Positions 1 to 13,100 of a stretch of 64,000 bases of DNA are shown one piece after another. The notes under the pieces are model-generated. The model saw nothing but the letters and a program-made list of their open reading frames with translations. It searched no databases and was not told the DNA's origin. The DNA comes from Clytia hemisphaerica (Eukaryota > Cnidaria > Hydrozoa > Leptothecata > Clytiidae). The stretch covers positions 418,109 to 482,108 of the forward strand of contig CACVBU010001196.1 of NCBI GenBank assembly GCA_902728285.1, read 5' to 3'. The position numbers and the translations under genes are program-made. Positions within the stretch are counted from its first letter, which is position 1; each line of letters begins with the position of its first letter.

Positions 1-110
1 CTGGTTCACCAGTTTCACCATTTTTACGGATTTTCTTATACATACTAAAGCAAAAAAAACCCTATACGTTGTTTCACCAGTTTCACCAGTTTCACGGACT
101 TTCAAATAAG
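1..110. repeat. Short tandem repeat, TTTCACCAG words
   Basis: Copies of a roughly 70-80 bp unit built on the word GTTTCACCAGTTTCACGGA, running into a TA microsatellite at about 108-140. The same unit recurs as an array at 4690-5040. The two blocks look like one locus split by the insertions between them. No gene is seen here. Confidence 0.8.
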
Positions 111-187
111 TAATATATATATATATAATATATATATGTAGAAAGTTAAATGTATCTTCAAAGAGTGCTCTACCGAAGGAGCATAAT

Positions 188-692
188 ATCAAGAAAAGAA
201 AATTAACCAAATTTGCTTTTTACAATACTTTAAGTTTCATGTTTCCAATCGTCAGTTGTAAACTAAATGTTGAACAAAATTCTCTTCCTATTCATACATC
301 GTACAATAATTAGAGTAATTAACAAGGGAATCAATACGTGTCGTAAAATTTGAAAAATAAATTCTATTGGGAAATAAAAAGTTAATCTTTTGATTTATAA
401 TTTGCCAATACATATTTGTTAATATGGCGGCACTTCGCAATAATTTCTGATCTTTTGTTTAAGAGTTCTTTTTTGTTTTTATAGCTTAAGATTTCGAGTT
501 TTTCATTCAGACATAATTGGCATGTTTTGGAAATGTTATTGTATGCCTTCGCTTGGGAAACAATTGACCATTTTAATGTGGGAATCACGCCTTTTGATTT
601 CATATCCCAGATGTGTGTCGAGAGTGTGGTGCTATTTTTGTAGCGCTCATTATTAAATGATGATTTGTGTCCATTGTAACGTTCTTTGAATG
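188..692 (-). repeat. Inverted copy of the Penelope-like 3' end
   Basis: The reverse complement of 2444-2950, nearly identical. It carries a minus-strand open frame (382-705) that repeats the C-terminal half of the GIY-YIG domain and the tail of the protein. Together with the matching segment it could fold into a stem of about 500 bp. It is not an independent gene. Confidence 0.85.
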
Positions 693-2754
693 AAGAACAT
701 TCCAATTCCTGACGCGAAATCTTACAAACTCAAGATGATTGACAAAATGGAATTACTAGTTAAACGTATGCGATGGAAAATGTATTGGATCCAGAATGCA
801 AACGAAAACGATAACGCAAACCAAAATTATTATGGTTTTAAAACCAAGAATACGCCGCCACCGTGCAATGAACTAATAAAATTTGAATCAGGACTGTTTG
901 ATTTGTTTGGAAACATAAAATTCCGCAACACATCAGACCAATTCCAACGCACGTTGAAAGAAGATGTTAAGAAAATTCGTAAGTCCGAGAAAGTCTACGT
1001 TTTCGCCGACAAAACAAATAACATTTACAGTATGCCTCCAGATGAGCACAACAGACTATTGGACAATAATGTGACCAAAACTTATGAAAAAGCCGATAAG
1101 CTCCTCGAAAAAGCAATTAACTCTGAAGCTAGAGAAATAGCAAAATCCTATAAAATCGACAACCGCGCCGAAATTATGCCAAAATCGGAAGCCTTTATCT
1201 CACTTAAAGACCACAAAGACAACTTTCATCAAAATTATCCATGCAGACTTATCAACCCTTGCAAGAGCAATTTGGGCAAGGTAACAAAATCCATACTTGA
1301 CAGAATCAACCGCGACCTTCGACGACAACTTAACGTCAGACAGTGGAAGGATTCATCAGAAGTCATTGAATGGTTTACGCTGATCGAAAATAAAAACAGA
1401 TGCTCCTTCATTCAGATGGACATCAAAGAGTTCTACCCATCAATCTCCAAAATTCGCAAAGCGCCTTACAGAAATCACCGACGAAGAAATACGTACAATA
1501 ATGCATTGCCGTAAATCCCTCTTGTACTCTAAAAATATACCATGGAAAAGGGGCAATTCACACAGTACCTTTGATGTGACGATGGGAAGCTACGACGGAG
1601 CCGAATTATGCGAACTCGTAGGCATCTTCATCCTCGAAAAACTATCAAAACTTAACGACAAAAACAATAACGGTTTGTATCGCGACGATGGCTTGATGCT
1701 AATCCGTTCATCCAGCAAACGACTGATCGAAAAGATGAAACAATCAATTATCAACACCTTCAAAGACATAGGTTTCGACATCGACATTTTAACTAACCTA
1801 AAAGTGGTAAACTTTCTAGACCTAACACTTGACCTTATCAATGGCACCCACCGACCTTACAAAAAACCAAACGACAGACTCCTTTACGTAAACACATCAT
1901 CCAACCACCCATCTAATATCTTGGAGCAGCTACCGACTTCAATAAATAATAGACTGTCAACAAACTCTTCAAACGAAACTATTTTTAACGAAGCTAAGAC
2001 TGAATACGAAAACGCACTCAAGAATAGCGGTTACAAAGACTTCAAACTCGAATTTAGCAAACCGAAAACACACACCAAAAATCGCAGACGTAATATAATA
2101 TGGTTCAACCCACCGTTCAACAAAAACGTATCAACAAACGTTGCCAAATCATTTCTCCGCCTAATCGATAAACATTTTACCAACGAAAACGGTCTTCGAA
2201 AAATTTTCAATCGAAACAACGTAAAGGTGAGCTATAGCTGCACTCAAAACATTGGCTCAATAATCAAATCTCACAACAAAAAACTTTTGTCACGGATTAA
2301 CAACACAGACAAGCCATGTAATTGTACAATAAAAGATGATTGCCCCCTCGAAGGAAATTGCCAGATCTCATCGGTCATTTACAAATGTGAAGTTACCGGG
2401 GAAAACGTACCCAAAAAGGTCTACTTAGGATTAACAGAAAGGACATTCAAAGAACGTTACAATGGACACAAATCATCATTTAATAATGAGCGCTACAAAA
2501 ATAGCACCACACTCTCGACACACATCTGGGATATGAAATCAAAAGGCGTGATTCCCACATTAAAATGGTCAATTGTTTCCCAAGCGAAGGCATACAATAA
2601 CATTTCCAAAACATGCCAATTATGTCTGAATGAAAAACTCGAAATCTTAAGCTATAAAAACAAAAAAGAACTCTTAAACAAAAGATCAGAAATTATTGCG
2701 AAGTGCCGCCATATTAACAAATATGTATTGGCAAATTATAAATCAAAAGATTAA
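690..2754 (+). pseudogene. Penelope-like RT with GIY-YIG endonuclease, frameshifted
   Basis: Two overlapping frames together make one reverse transcriptase/endonuclease of about 690 residues. The first (690-1514) holds the N-terminus, a conserved SLKDHKDNF block and RT motif A (MDIKEFYPSIS). The second (1501-2754) holds motif B (MGSYDGAE), the catalytic motif C as LYRDDGL, and a C-terminal GIY-YIG nuclease visible as IYKCEV, then VYLGLT, then FKERYNGHKSSF. A cysteine cluster (CNC...CPLEGNC) sits just before the nuclease. A one-base shift near 1455-1460, between motifs A and B, breaks the frame. The first ATG lies on the junction with the inverted arm, so the native start may be lost. In this family the nuclease nicks target DNA and the RT copies the RNA at the nick. 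This copy is probably dead. Confidence 0.8.
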
Positions 2755-2966
2755 CTTTTTATTTTCCCAATAGAATTTATTTTTCAAATTTTACGACACG
2801 TATTGATTCCCTTGTTAATTACTCTAATTATTGTACGATGTATGAATAGGAAGAGAATTTTGTTCAACATTTAGTTTACAACTGACTATTGGAAACATGA
2901 AACTTAAAGTATTGTAAAAAGCAAATTTGGTTAATTTTCTTTTCTTGATATATATAATATATATAT

Positions 2967-3439
2967 AGTCTAGAAGTATAAAACCTTCAACTACTCAAAA
3001 TGGAAACAATAAATACAAAAACCCACAAAACAAAAAGACAATACAAATACAACAAAAATCTAGAATGAACATTCACAGAAAATCAATCAGGTTGGAGTAG
3101 AAAAGGAAAATATGATGACATAGAAATCCGTCAATGTAAAACTAGTGATCTAAAATGACTTTAAGGAAGAAAGTAACTCAATATGAGTTAAGATGGAAAG
3201 AAGTAACTCAATATGAGTCAAAAATTTTGTTTCAAGAAAACACATTATCTGTTCCTCAGTTTTCGACCTACACAGGATTTCGGCCATTTGTGAAAATATC
3301 CTCCTAGATGATGGAAATAGGGTTGTGTAGGTAGGCCAAGCAGTGTTAATTAGACACCACCACAGATAAAAGATAGTAAAAAGATGTGTTTATTGAAAGT
3401 ATAAAACGCGCGCAATAATATAAAATAAACTAAAACGTA
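2967..3439. repeat. 470-bp direct repeat, copy A
   Basis: Nearly identical to 5050-5519, in the same orientation and about 2.08 kb apart. It begins at a (TA)n tract with GTCTAGAAGTATAAAACC and ends at TAAACTAAAACGTA. The TATAAAA near its start could be a promoter element, but nothing coding follows. It may be the leader of an unrecognised element. Confidence 0.8.
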
Positions 3440-3451
3440 TATATATTATAT

Positions 3452-4380
3452 CAGTCTACCTGGAGTTTGTTGTCATCTTGTACAGGCCGCTGGGGTAATG
3501 TCGCCTGACTGTCTTGAATGACAGTCAGCCTGTCCCAAGCCAGGATAAAGACAGAGGGACCCAGAGAGGACTAATTACCCTTTCATTATAACATCGTCTC
3601 TCTAAGAGGAAAAAGAATTCGGCCATTCTTTGTTGTTTGTAGATCTGACAGGAGAAAACATTTTATTTTCATACTATATATATTTGCCTGTACATCAGGA
3701 TGTGCGAGGATGTCCCCTGCCTGGTGTCTAGTGCAGTCGGCTCCAAAGGAGTCTAAGGTGTTTACACCTTTGTTGATTCATGTTTTGTTTTCTTCTCCTG
3801 TCAGTCTACCTGGAGTTTGTTGTCATCTTGTACAGGCCGCTGGGGTAATGTCGCCTGACTGTCTTGAATGACAGTCAGCCTGTCCCAAGCCAGGATAAAG
3901 ACAGAGGGACCCAGAGAGGACTAATTACCCTTTCATTATAACATCGTCTCTCTAAGAGGAAAAATAATTCGGCCATTCTTTGTTGTTTGTAGATCTGACA
4001 GGAGAAAACATTTTATTTTCATACTATATATATTTGCCTAGTACATCAGGATGTGCGAGGATGTCCCCTGCCTGGTGTCTAGTGCAGTCGGCTCCAAAGG
4101 AGTCTAAGGTGTTTACACCTTGTTGATTCATGTTTTGTTTTCTTCTCCTGTCAGTCTACCTGGAGTTTGTTGTCATCTTGTACAGGCCGCTGGGGTAATG
4201 TCGCCTGACTGTCTTGAATGACAGTCAGCCTGTCCCAAGCCAGGATAAAGACAGAGGGACCCAGAGAGGACTAATTACCCTTTCATTATAACATCGTCTC
4301 TCTAAGAGGAAAAAGAATTCGGCCATTCTTTGTTGTTTGTAGATCTGACAGGAGAAAACATTTTATTTTCATACTATATA
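3452..4380. repeat. 350-bp tandem repeat, 2.65 copies
   Basis: Units start at 3452, 3802 and 4152. The third copy stops after about 229 bp in a TA-rich tract. Each unit contains a perfect stem-loop, CTGACTGTC/GACAGTCAG with a 6-nt loop, and the two full units also contain the palindrome AAGGTGTTTACACCTT (one T shorter in copy 2). Copies differ by only a few bases, so the expansion is recent. No open frame is supported. Confidence 0.85.
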
Positions 4381-4612
4381 TATATAATATTATATATATA
4401 TAGTATGAAAAAATAAAATGTTTTCTCCTGTCAGAACTACAAACAACAAAGAGTGGCCGAATTCTTTTTCCTCTTAGAGAGACGATGTTACAATGAAAGG
4501 GTAATTAGTCCTCTCTGGGTCCCTCTGTCTTTATCCTGGCTTGGGACAGGCTGACTATCATTTAAGACAGTCAGGCGACATTACCCCAGCGGCCTGTACA
4601 AGATGACAACAA
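4167..4612. repeat. Foldback of the 350-bp unit
   Basis: The third tandem copy (4167-4377) is followed after a TA-rich centre by its reverse complement (4397-4612), giving arms of about 210 bp. The inverted arm has its own substitutions: the stem-loop reads CTGACTATC/GACAGTCAG. This makes a long hairpin inside the tandem block. Confidence 0.8.
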
Positions 4613-4689
4613 ATATATATTATATATCGGACGGAGGATCGAGACAAAAATACCATTAGTATTATATATATATAATATATATATATTAA

Positions 4690-5040
4690 TATAGCCAAAA
4701 GACCTCTCTAAGCTGTTTCACCAGTTTCACCAGTTTCACGGATTTTCAAATAAGTAATATATATAGCCGAAAGACCCCTCTAAGCTTTTTTACCAGTTTC
4801 ACCAGTTTCACAGGTTTTCAAGTACATATCTATAGCAAAAGAACCCCTATAGGCTGTTTTACTAGTTTCACCAGTTTCACGGATTCTCAAGTAATATCTA
4901 TAACTATAGCCAAAAGACCCCTCTAAGCTGTTTCACCAGTTTCACCATTTTTACGGATTTTCATGTACATACTAAAGCAAAAAAACCCCTATACGCTGTT
5001 TCACCAGTTTCACCAGTTTCACGGACTTTCAAATAAGTAA
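4690..5040. repeat. Tandem repeat of about 70-75 bp
   Basis: About five degenerate units of the form 'atagccaaaagacccctctaag', then 'ctgtttcaccagtttcacc', then 'agtttcacggattttcaa'. Homologous to bases 1-110. No gene is seen. Confidence 0.8.
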
Positions 5041-5049
5041 TATATATAT

Positions 5050-5519
5050 AGTCTAGAAGTATAAAACCTTCAACTACTCAAAATGGAAACATAAAGACAA
5101 AAACCCACAAAACAAAAAGACAATACAAATACAACAAAAATCTAGAATGAACATTCACAGAAAATCAATCAGGTTGGAGTAGAAAAGGAAAATATGATGA
5201 CATAGAAATCCATCAATGTAAAACTAGTGATCTAAAATGACTTTAAGGAAGAAAGTAACTCAATATGAGTTAAGATGGAATGAGTAACTCAATATGAGTC
5301 AAAAATATATTTCAAGAAAACACATTATCTGTTCCTCAGTTTTCGACCTACACAGGATTTCGGCCTTTTACGAAAATATCCTCCTATATGATGGAAATAG
5401 GGTTGTGTAGGTAGGCCAAGCAGTGTTAATTAAACACCACCACAGATAAAAGATAGTAAAAAGATGTGTTTATTGAAAGTATAAAACGCGCGCAATAATA
5501 TAAAATAAACTAAAACGTA
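5050..5519. repeat. 470-bp direct repeat, copy B
   Basis: Second copy of 2967-3439. A 61-codon open frame (5555-5740) starts 35 bp downstream. It has no recognisable domain and is probably chance or an element remnant. Confidence 0.8.
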
Positions 5520-5793
5520 AAACCACGGAACCAGCCGAAGAAACTAAAATTACAATGAGAAAAGAAGTATACTTTCTACTAGACAAAGTTGCCACACCTT
5601 TGACACGTTTCTGCCACAACGTTGAAGAAAGCATACTAGAAGAGAAGGAACTGGGATTGGATTGCCACTATCCAACCTTGTGGCTCTCACACACATTTTA
5701 CAGTTCAAAGAATAAGATGGAAAGAGTGGGGAAAGAATGAGAATTTAAAAATCGGACTATAACCCGGTTCGAAGCCCCGTACACCGTGACCGC

Positions 5794-7781
5794 TCACCGC
5801 AAGAGCTGGCGAACGAGTGAATCTTGAGAGAGTTGAAATCTTGAAAATTCTGAAAAATGACGAACTATAACCCGTCGAAGACTGCAATCTAACTTTGCGT
5901 TTTCAGCACCTTGACATCGCATTCTTTGTATAAAAACTTTGGCTTTAACTTTCAAGTCCTCGAAAAGTAACGTAGAACGAGCAATCCTGAGAAGTTCACC
6001 AACAAAAGAAGAATAAAAAATCGATTCTGGCAAGTTGCTATCTTTATGTGGCATTCGGACTATGGAAAAAGGAAATGCATCCCGTTTATCAAACAACTTA
6101 TAAATAAATATCCCGTCTTTGATGGTAATATCCAGGTTTAAAAAAGAAGCATGATTACCCGAGTGCTCAATTTTGAGTTCAAGCTCATCTGGATAGATAT
6201 CTCTATACACAGACTGAAACAAGTTACCGTCATTGATAGCACACAAATCATCAATGAATCTTTTAGTCGAATGAAAATGGCGAGCCTTAACCTTACTTTC
6301 CTCAATGACCCTGCTCATATACCTTTGTTCGTATTGGTAGAGGAAAAGATTAGCCCAAAATGGCGCCGGATCGATTCCCATGGGAATCCCGATCACTTGA
6401 CACATAACAATATCACCTGCATTGAAAAACAATTTTTTATCAGATGTTTCATAGCAGTTTTCAAAGAATTCTGTGTAAAAGACACAGAAGATTTGGGTTT
6501 TGTTTTTGACCAATATGCTTTATCATTTTTAGAAATAGCGATAAACTTGCAGTTACCTGCATCAAATACAAAATCAATGACCTCTGATAGTTCTTTAATC
6601 AGTTTGTCATGAGGAATCTTTGTGTACAATGTACTAAAGTCAAAGGTGGAAATAGATTTGGCGTTTTTCTTTTTATTGATTCGGTTGAGTGAATCTAGTA
6701 CTGGATCACAATTTTGAAGTACCCAAAATTTATTATAATTGCTCAAAAACTTTGCTTTTGTATGGAAATTTTCAACTTGTCTGTAAACAAGCTTAAAAAC
6801 TAGACTGACAGATCTAGAAATCAGTTTGGTGGAACAATGTTTTGAAGCGATAATGAAACGTTTACCAGTAGGAGTCTTGTGTTTCTTTGGAGTCCAATAG
6901 ATACATGGAAGATCCAAGTCCTTCTCAGAAACAGCAAGACCAAAACGTTTAGAAAAACGAACATTTTCATTCACCATTTCTGCTTTATTCTGATTAACTC
7001 TAATGTATGTTTCATTTCCTGCACCCAAATCCCAATCTCCTTCAAAATTACTTCAACATAGAAACGTTTACAAATAAATGCAACGTTATTACCAGCTTTA
7101 TCAATGGGGACAATAACAAAATTAGTGTGTAAAACATTCAAATAATCAGTAACATCTTGTCTTTTGAGCACAGAGCTCACTTTATTGTACCTGATCTTCT
7201 TTTTCAAAACTTTATCTTTTTATCCACCTGTTTTAACACTTCAACTTTCCATTGAAGAAAGTTTCGTCAGTCTCATTAATTTTGGCTGAAGTTTTATTCA
7301 CAAAACTATCCAGACCACTAGAAATAACATCTCTGCATTTATTCCAATTGATATTTCGAGGTTCACGATAATTTGGTCCCTTGGATATCAATTTTCGCAA
7401 ATGGTTATTTTTAATGAAACTTAAATCTCCGGTCATGACATGACCATGGTCTAGATCAATAAAAGGAGAATCGTGACACTCACAAGATGGAAGGTTGGTG
7501 CCAAAAGTTTCTAAATCTGCTGTATTGATGGAATTTACAGTTTCTTTATAATTAAAGATTTTGTTTCTAATCGTAGGAGTTAAAGAGTAAACAATCGATG
7601 GTGGATCTTTTTGAAGTATTTCAGGAAGTTTGGAATTCACACAAGGCTTGCGAAGAATATTTTTGAGCTGAATAAACTCAAGACCTTTATTGTGGAAATA
7701 AATAGGAAGGATGTGGGAAGGAGATTTTTTAACATTAGCTTTATCAATTTTCATAGTCTTCGTGAGAAAAGTATCGATCAA
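5794..7781 (-). pseudogene. Decayed reverse transcriptase, unclassified retroelement
   Basis: Four overlapping minus-strand frames (7781-7233, 7207-6971, 7028-6393, 6513-5794) are collinear pieces of one RT. Read from the N-terminus they show a GPNYREPRNINW block, then NFVIVPIDKAGNNVAFICKR, then YWTPKKHKTP and RFIIASKHCSTK. RT motif A follows (STFDFSTLYTKIP), then motif B (IGIPMGIDPAPFWANLF), catalytic motif C (RFIDDL) and a motif D-like SFLNLDI. The pieces overlap in different frames, so at least three indels have broken it. No endonuclease domain is visible and the C-terminus dissolves near 5800. The closest known group appears to be animal RT elements related to Penelope-like ones, but I cannot place it firmly. 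Confidence 0.75.
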
Positions 7782-7842
7782 TAATTCATACCATCTTTTC
7801 AGATGACTTTCGCAAGAAATCAGTTTTCTTTCAAGAAATTAA

Positions 7843-9137
7843 AGTGGGGGGCGTACGAGATTTCGGTATTGCGGAAATGGGCTAGTTTTTGTGCGGAATT
7901 TCGGTAATCACGTCAAAACACTTCGGTATTTCGGAATCCAAAAAGACTTTGGTTTCGGAAAAATGACTTTTTTTACTGCGGAAATTCGGTCTGAAGAGCT
8001 TTAGTTTCGGTTTTACGGTATCCGATTGCGTGCTTCGGAAATAATACTGAGGTTAAGCATACCAGGATAATCACGATGACGGACGAAAAAATACGAAATT
8101 TGATTGGTTGAAACTCACTTGGGACTTAACCTCACTAATTTCCATCCACAAAAGACGCTTTCTGAATCAATGACGTCAAGCACAAGCGCGCGCTAGATCC
8201 TAGCGGCGTTCGCGCGCACATATGATGGGTATAGGTATAGATTACTCCACAACACAATCTTATTTCATTCGCGGACCTTTTGTAAGCAGTGAAAAATTGA
8301 AGCTTTTTCAAAACGGACCAAAGCAGGTACGATGAATGGCACGATGCCTCGAGGGCTTTGTGAGAAGGTCAACATTTTTATAATAAGGCGTTAATATTTT
8401 ACTGAGAGTCAAATCATCACCTATCAATTGGAACGATGAAAATCCAGTTCTATAACAGGGTTACCAGCGGTCAGGGAAAACCTGGAAAAGTCAGGGAATT
8501 TTCGTAAAATTTCTCAAAAGTCAGGGAAAAGTCAGGGAGCTTTTTTTTCAAGAATGCCTTGAATTTGATGGTTTGCAGTCAATCTTTGAATCTCTATTTT
8601 TTATTTTTCTAAAGTCAACACACTTTGACTATTGTAAAGCTGGCCGGGTTATTTTTGAAATAATTATTTTACTACAACACGAAAAATTTGACCTTTTTGG
8701 TCAGGAAAGAATATTCTCTTTCCATTCTAAGTCAGGGAAAACTACTCTTCTCAACACTTTTTTTAGGGAAAAAGGGTGGATTTTAAAGCAAAAGTCAAGG
8801 AAAATTTTTCGCGCTCGCTTCGCTCGCATTGTCTTTTACAAACTTCCTTTTTTGAGGTAGGGGGTTAAACTGAAATTTGTGTCCTCTGGTCTCTGTGTCG
8901 TACCACCTCTTTGCAGCATGCGGTGTCCGCGGGGTGTAATAGTTGTACTGTATGTGGCAAAAATATTCTTTTCCCACAGTTTCTTCCTTTTTTATTCAAG
9001 TTTTTCTTTAAGTGAAAATTATCTACAGAAAAAAATTCGGTATCGGAATTAGTGAAATATTTTTGCGGAATATCGGAAATCAGGTCAAAAATGCTCGGAA
9101 TTTCGGAAATCAGAAACCCCGTACGCCCCCCCCCCCA
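7843..9137. mobile_element. Non-autonomous element with TTAA target duplication
   Basis: Terminal inverted repeats share GGGGGGCGTACG and sit between TTAA at 7839-7842 and TTAA at 9138-9141. Both ends are filled with a degenerate word close to TTCGGAAAT (7855-8045, and 9030-9115 inverted). TTAA duplications are typical of Kolobok and piggyBac elements. No transposase is present. The interior holds a second TE remnant (8465-8830). Confidence 0.7.
8465..8830. repeat. GTCAGGGAAAA word array, TE remnant
   Basis: Repeated words GTCAGGGAAAA and GTCAGGGAATTT occur at 8471-8540 and again at 8730-8800, ending near the palindrome CGCTCGCTTCGCTCGC. This looks like the subterminal repeats of another DNA transposon nested in the TTAA element. 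Its borders are not clear. Confidence 0.5.
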
Positions 9138-9393
9138 TTAAACATGATAATAACGAAAAAGGTTCATAATTGATTAAATTTTGGTAATAGTTTATTTGAT
9201 TAATAATGATAGAAATAAATTGTAGATTAACTTTGTCCCTGGTAATATAAAGATTAACGTTTTTTTATTTAGAAAAAGTAAAATTACAAACAACTTTTCT
9301 TTATGAGCTATTTCTTTCTAAAGATTTTACCATAGAAATATAATTATACTAATGCCACAAAAGCTGAGAATAAAGAGTATAGTATTTGATTAA

Positions 9394-10076
9394 GGGCTCT
9401 GACCATAGTGGTGTTTTCTGACTGATGTAACCAACAAAACTATGGCATGTTATACATTTTTTGTTAGACAAACCATTCCTGAATCTGAAAATTCAAAAAT
9501 TGCATTGAAAAAATTTGATGAGGAAGAAAATGAAGACTTTTGCGAGGAAGAGTATTTCAACTTTGAAGGGCTTAGTTTTGGCGAAGAAAAAACATTTTGA
9601 AAATTTTTTCGCAGTAGATGGTGTATCTTTTACCGAACAATAAAATTTTTTGCGGAAAATTTTTGTAAATGCTTCTTTGTCTCGAAATCTTCAAAATAGT
9701 GGTTTTTCATCAATTTTTAATCTGGATTTTGCTTAAAAAAACAGTCATAACTTTTGACACATCTTTTTAGAAAAATTTTACGCAAAATTTAAAATAGTTC
9801 AATTCTTTGCGGACAGTGTAAAGAAATTTTGAAACAAAAAAAGTTAATTGCCCATTAAAACTAAGCACCTTTTGTAAAAGAGGGTGATGCAACATATTAT
9901 TAACATCTTTTTAAAGTTCATAACGTCATTTTTGCAATTAAATTCTTAATTACTCTTGAGGGAGTCGATTAAAAAGCAATTTATAAAGGCAATACTTTGT
10001 TAAAAGTATTAAGGAACCTGAAATATAACTTTTATGTTCAAATACCAAAATCAATTTTTGACTATGGTCAGAGCCC
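9394..10076. mobile_element. 683-bp MITE with TTAA target duplication
   Basis: A perfect 15-bp inverted repeat, GGGCTCTGACCATAG, lies directly inside TTAA at 9390-9393 and 10077-10080. There is no coding sequence. Inside are several AAAATTTTTTGCGG-like words. It lies 24 bp beyond the stop codon of the VWA gene, so that gene's 3' end probably runs into it. A minus-strand ATTAAA at 9716-9721 is one possible poly(A) signal. Confidence 0.85.
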
Positions 10077-10103
10077 TTAAATAAAACAATTGATATTTTT
10101 AAA

Positions 10104-13100
10104 CTAATGAAGTAAAATTGGGATTCGGTGTAAAATATCTTTGCTGACATTATCTCGAATTGTGATCTCATCTGCTGTGTGGTTGGTAACGGCAACTATT
10201 GGCGAAGTGTAAAACAGCCTTACAAAATTTCTTGTTGAAGACAATTTAAGGTTAGCAGAATCACCATCATTGATTTTGGATGTTTTGAACCTGGTTTCTG
10301 CTGTTCCTTCAAAAGGTGATCCTGGCGATTTGTAGGCAATCAAAAATACAGTTGTTTTCGTGTTGTAAAGAGTTGAGCTGTCTTCACCGGCGTATATTGT
10401 GACAAAGGCGATTGGCTTTCCTTGTTCAAAGTTTGACGTTAATCTTGTAAATGGTTTTCCGCCAATTGTTTTCCCTATAAAATATGATGTGGTTGTAACA
10501 AATTAACTTCGTTTAAGTCAGAGTTTTAGAAGCTTCCTGGTACAACTCTTTATAGAGGAATTCTCACTTTTGTCAGAATGATATAAAATAAAAAAATACC
10601 TTGTATTTGAATTTTGTATTCGGAATTAGGTGGTATCAAACTTCCTTCAAAAGCGCCACTTCCATTGTCTGGTGACAAAGTAATAGCTTTTTTTGTTCCA
10701 TTTTTATACATGATATTTGCAGTTAAGGTATGTCTTGTTACACGATCGTATCCTGTGACACTGATCAATATCTTGTTTTGAATGCCTATGTAAGATTAAT
10801 GAGCAGTCAGATTAAAATGTAATATTGTATATTATCTTGATTGTAAAATAAGTATGTATGTATTAATGAACTAATATTCATAAATTAGGCTTTACACACA
10901 TTATGAAATTTTGAATTTACTCCAAAAGAGCCATTTTTTTTGTTTATTCCTGTTAGGATTTTTCATGTGACCAACAAGTCATTAATTTCAGAGCTATATT
11001 CAAGAAACCTTTATTGGATATCTTTAAAAATGGTATAGATAGCACTTCAGATTACTGAAAATATGATAATTACCTTGTACTGGGTGAGAAATTGGCCTTG
11101 CAACAGGTCCATCATTCATGAAATATTTTGTGTTAACTGCAATTGGATTTTTGAAAGCAGCTGATACAGTATAACGAAAAGAACCAGCCGCTCTTGGGAC
11201 CAATATGAAGTAAGTTCCACTGGATGGATTATCAAATTGATACAACACAACATTTCCCAAAATATCTCTTGTTGTGATTTGTTGAAATCTTTCGTTAAAC
11301 ACACGGATTTGTTCATGATTTGCATCAGTCTGAACTTTGATGGTTAAGTTTTTGATTTCATCATCAACATTAAAAAAGATTCGTTTACCAAATATGCTGT
11401 TTCCATCTGCTTGGTATATGGTTGTATGGGCTGCCAACTCTGATGTTATGAACGGTAAGCGGTCTGAAGCTCCTGCACTCCGTCTTTTACGTTTACCTGG
11501 TGGTAAAGGTCCATCAACGAGTGGAAATACAAAACCTAAAGTAAAAGAGGAATTGTAGCTAATTCTTCTAGGTATAAAGTTTTTATAAGAATATTATTTA
11601 TTCTTATTTAAATAAGAGATTGTTAACAGTTCAATTTGATTTATATTAGATAATTCGATCTCCATGATAAGAAGTAATTTTCTTTCACTAAATGGATTTA
11701 ATAATATTTTACCTCCAGTTGCTGCAGCTACTTCTTCAAATTTAGAATAATCCGATGGTATACTTCCACCAATTGTACATCTTATGTTTGATACAGTGAA
11801 AAAAGAAATTTTCGTATCTAATCCTTGTGCTGCATTGATGAGTGTCGCGATATTGGCATCTGTTCCATCTTTTGGACTTGCATCAGTGAATACAAACATA
11901 CTACTTCCGAAATTAGGGAAAAAATCGAATGCTTTTAACATTCCAGTGAATGACAGCTCTGGACAATCAGTACCACCACCTTTTAGGTTGATGTTTCCTA
12001 TATCATCTCTAAACTGCATAAGGCCTTCTTCTGTAGGCGGTCGGACAATAGTGTCACTGATTAATCCAGCTAAAAGAGCAAGAAATGGAATTTTCTTTTA
12101 AACAATTATTCAACTTTTTAATTAACCAAGTTTCGATTGGCATGCTATTTATTATATAGTACAAAAGCTTTTGAAAATTGGGAGAGATGTTTATTGAAAA
12201 GAGGGGTAAAAGAGAGTTCTTCTAAAGGATCATACACAAAACTTTAACCGATGGCTTTTTAAAGGTAACTGCAAGGACTCCAGAATACTGCATACCTGGG
12301 TCGTTGATGTCAGCCAACATATAATCAACTGAATTTTCTCTATCCAGATCCAAGATTTGGGTTGCAATATTTTTTGCTATACCAATATCCAAATACATTG
12401 AAGTAGTAGAATCGATGGTAAATACTAGAGTAGCACCCCCGTCTAATAAATACAATCGTTTAGAAACTTCGTCAAACAATTCGTTTGTCATTCGTCGTTT
12501 TCTTTTCTATAACGAAAAATACAAAATATATAAAATAAACTTTTTTTTCTATATCCCTCTTCTTTTACTCCTTACATATCAGTGCCGTAGGAAGCATTTT
12601 CATATTGAGGGGGCTGAAGTTTAGTGACACCGCGAGGGCCAACCATGGTTTGGCCCGAGGGGGAAAATTTTGAAAATTTGAGCTCTAGATTGCTTGAAAA
12701 TGCACTCAATTGTGACAATTATGACAAATTAAAAAAGAAAAACTTTGCATTTTGCAAAATTACCATTTTTGAAAGAATTATTGGGGGGGCATAGCCCCCC
12801 CTTGCCCCCCCAGTTGCTACAGCACTGTCATATTAATCTGAAAAAGCTAATTAAAATTCAGAAAACGCGTGTCAAACTAAAAATCAAAAACATTCAAACA
12901 GAGCGAGAAATCATTTTCACCAACTTAACGCAACAAGGACAAAAGTTGAAAACCAATACCTTCTCTAGAAAGATTTGTGTTTTACAAGTTGCAGTGTGGC
13001 CAGTCATACTGGAAAAACTACTGGAATATACTTGAAGTGAGGACAAGAAGAAAATATTTTTTTTTCGCATCTTTACTTTAAAGTTCTAGAATTTTATAAT

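Larger units (their letters stand above)
188..2951 (+). mobile_element. Penelope-like element with inverted 3'-end copy
   Basis: The element carries one RT plus GIY-YIG gene on the plus strand (690-2754). Its last 505 or so bases (2444-2950) are present again in inverted orientation at 188-692, directly in front of the coding region, so both ends read the same outward. AT-rich (TA)n tracts bound both sides. Penelope-like elements are known for partial tandem or inverted copies of themselves, which fits. No target duplication could be defined in the TA-rich borders. The clade within the Penelope group was not determined. Confidence 0.75.
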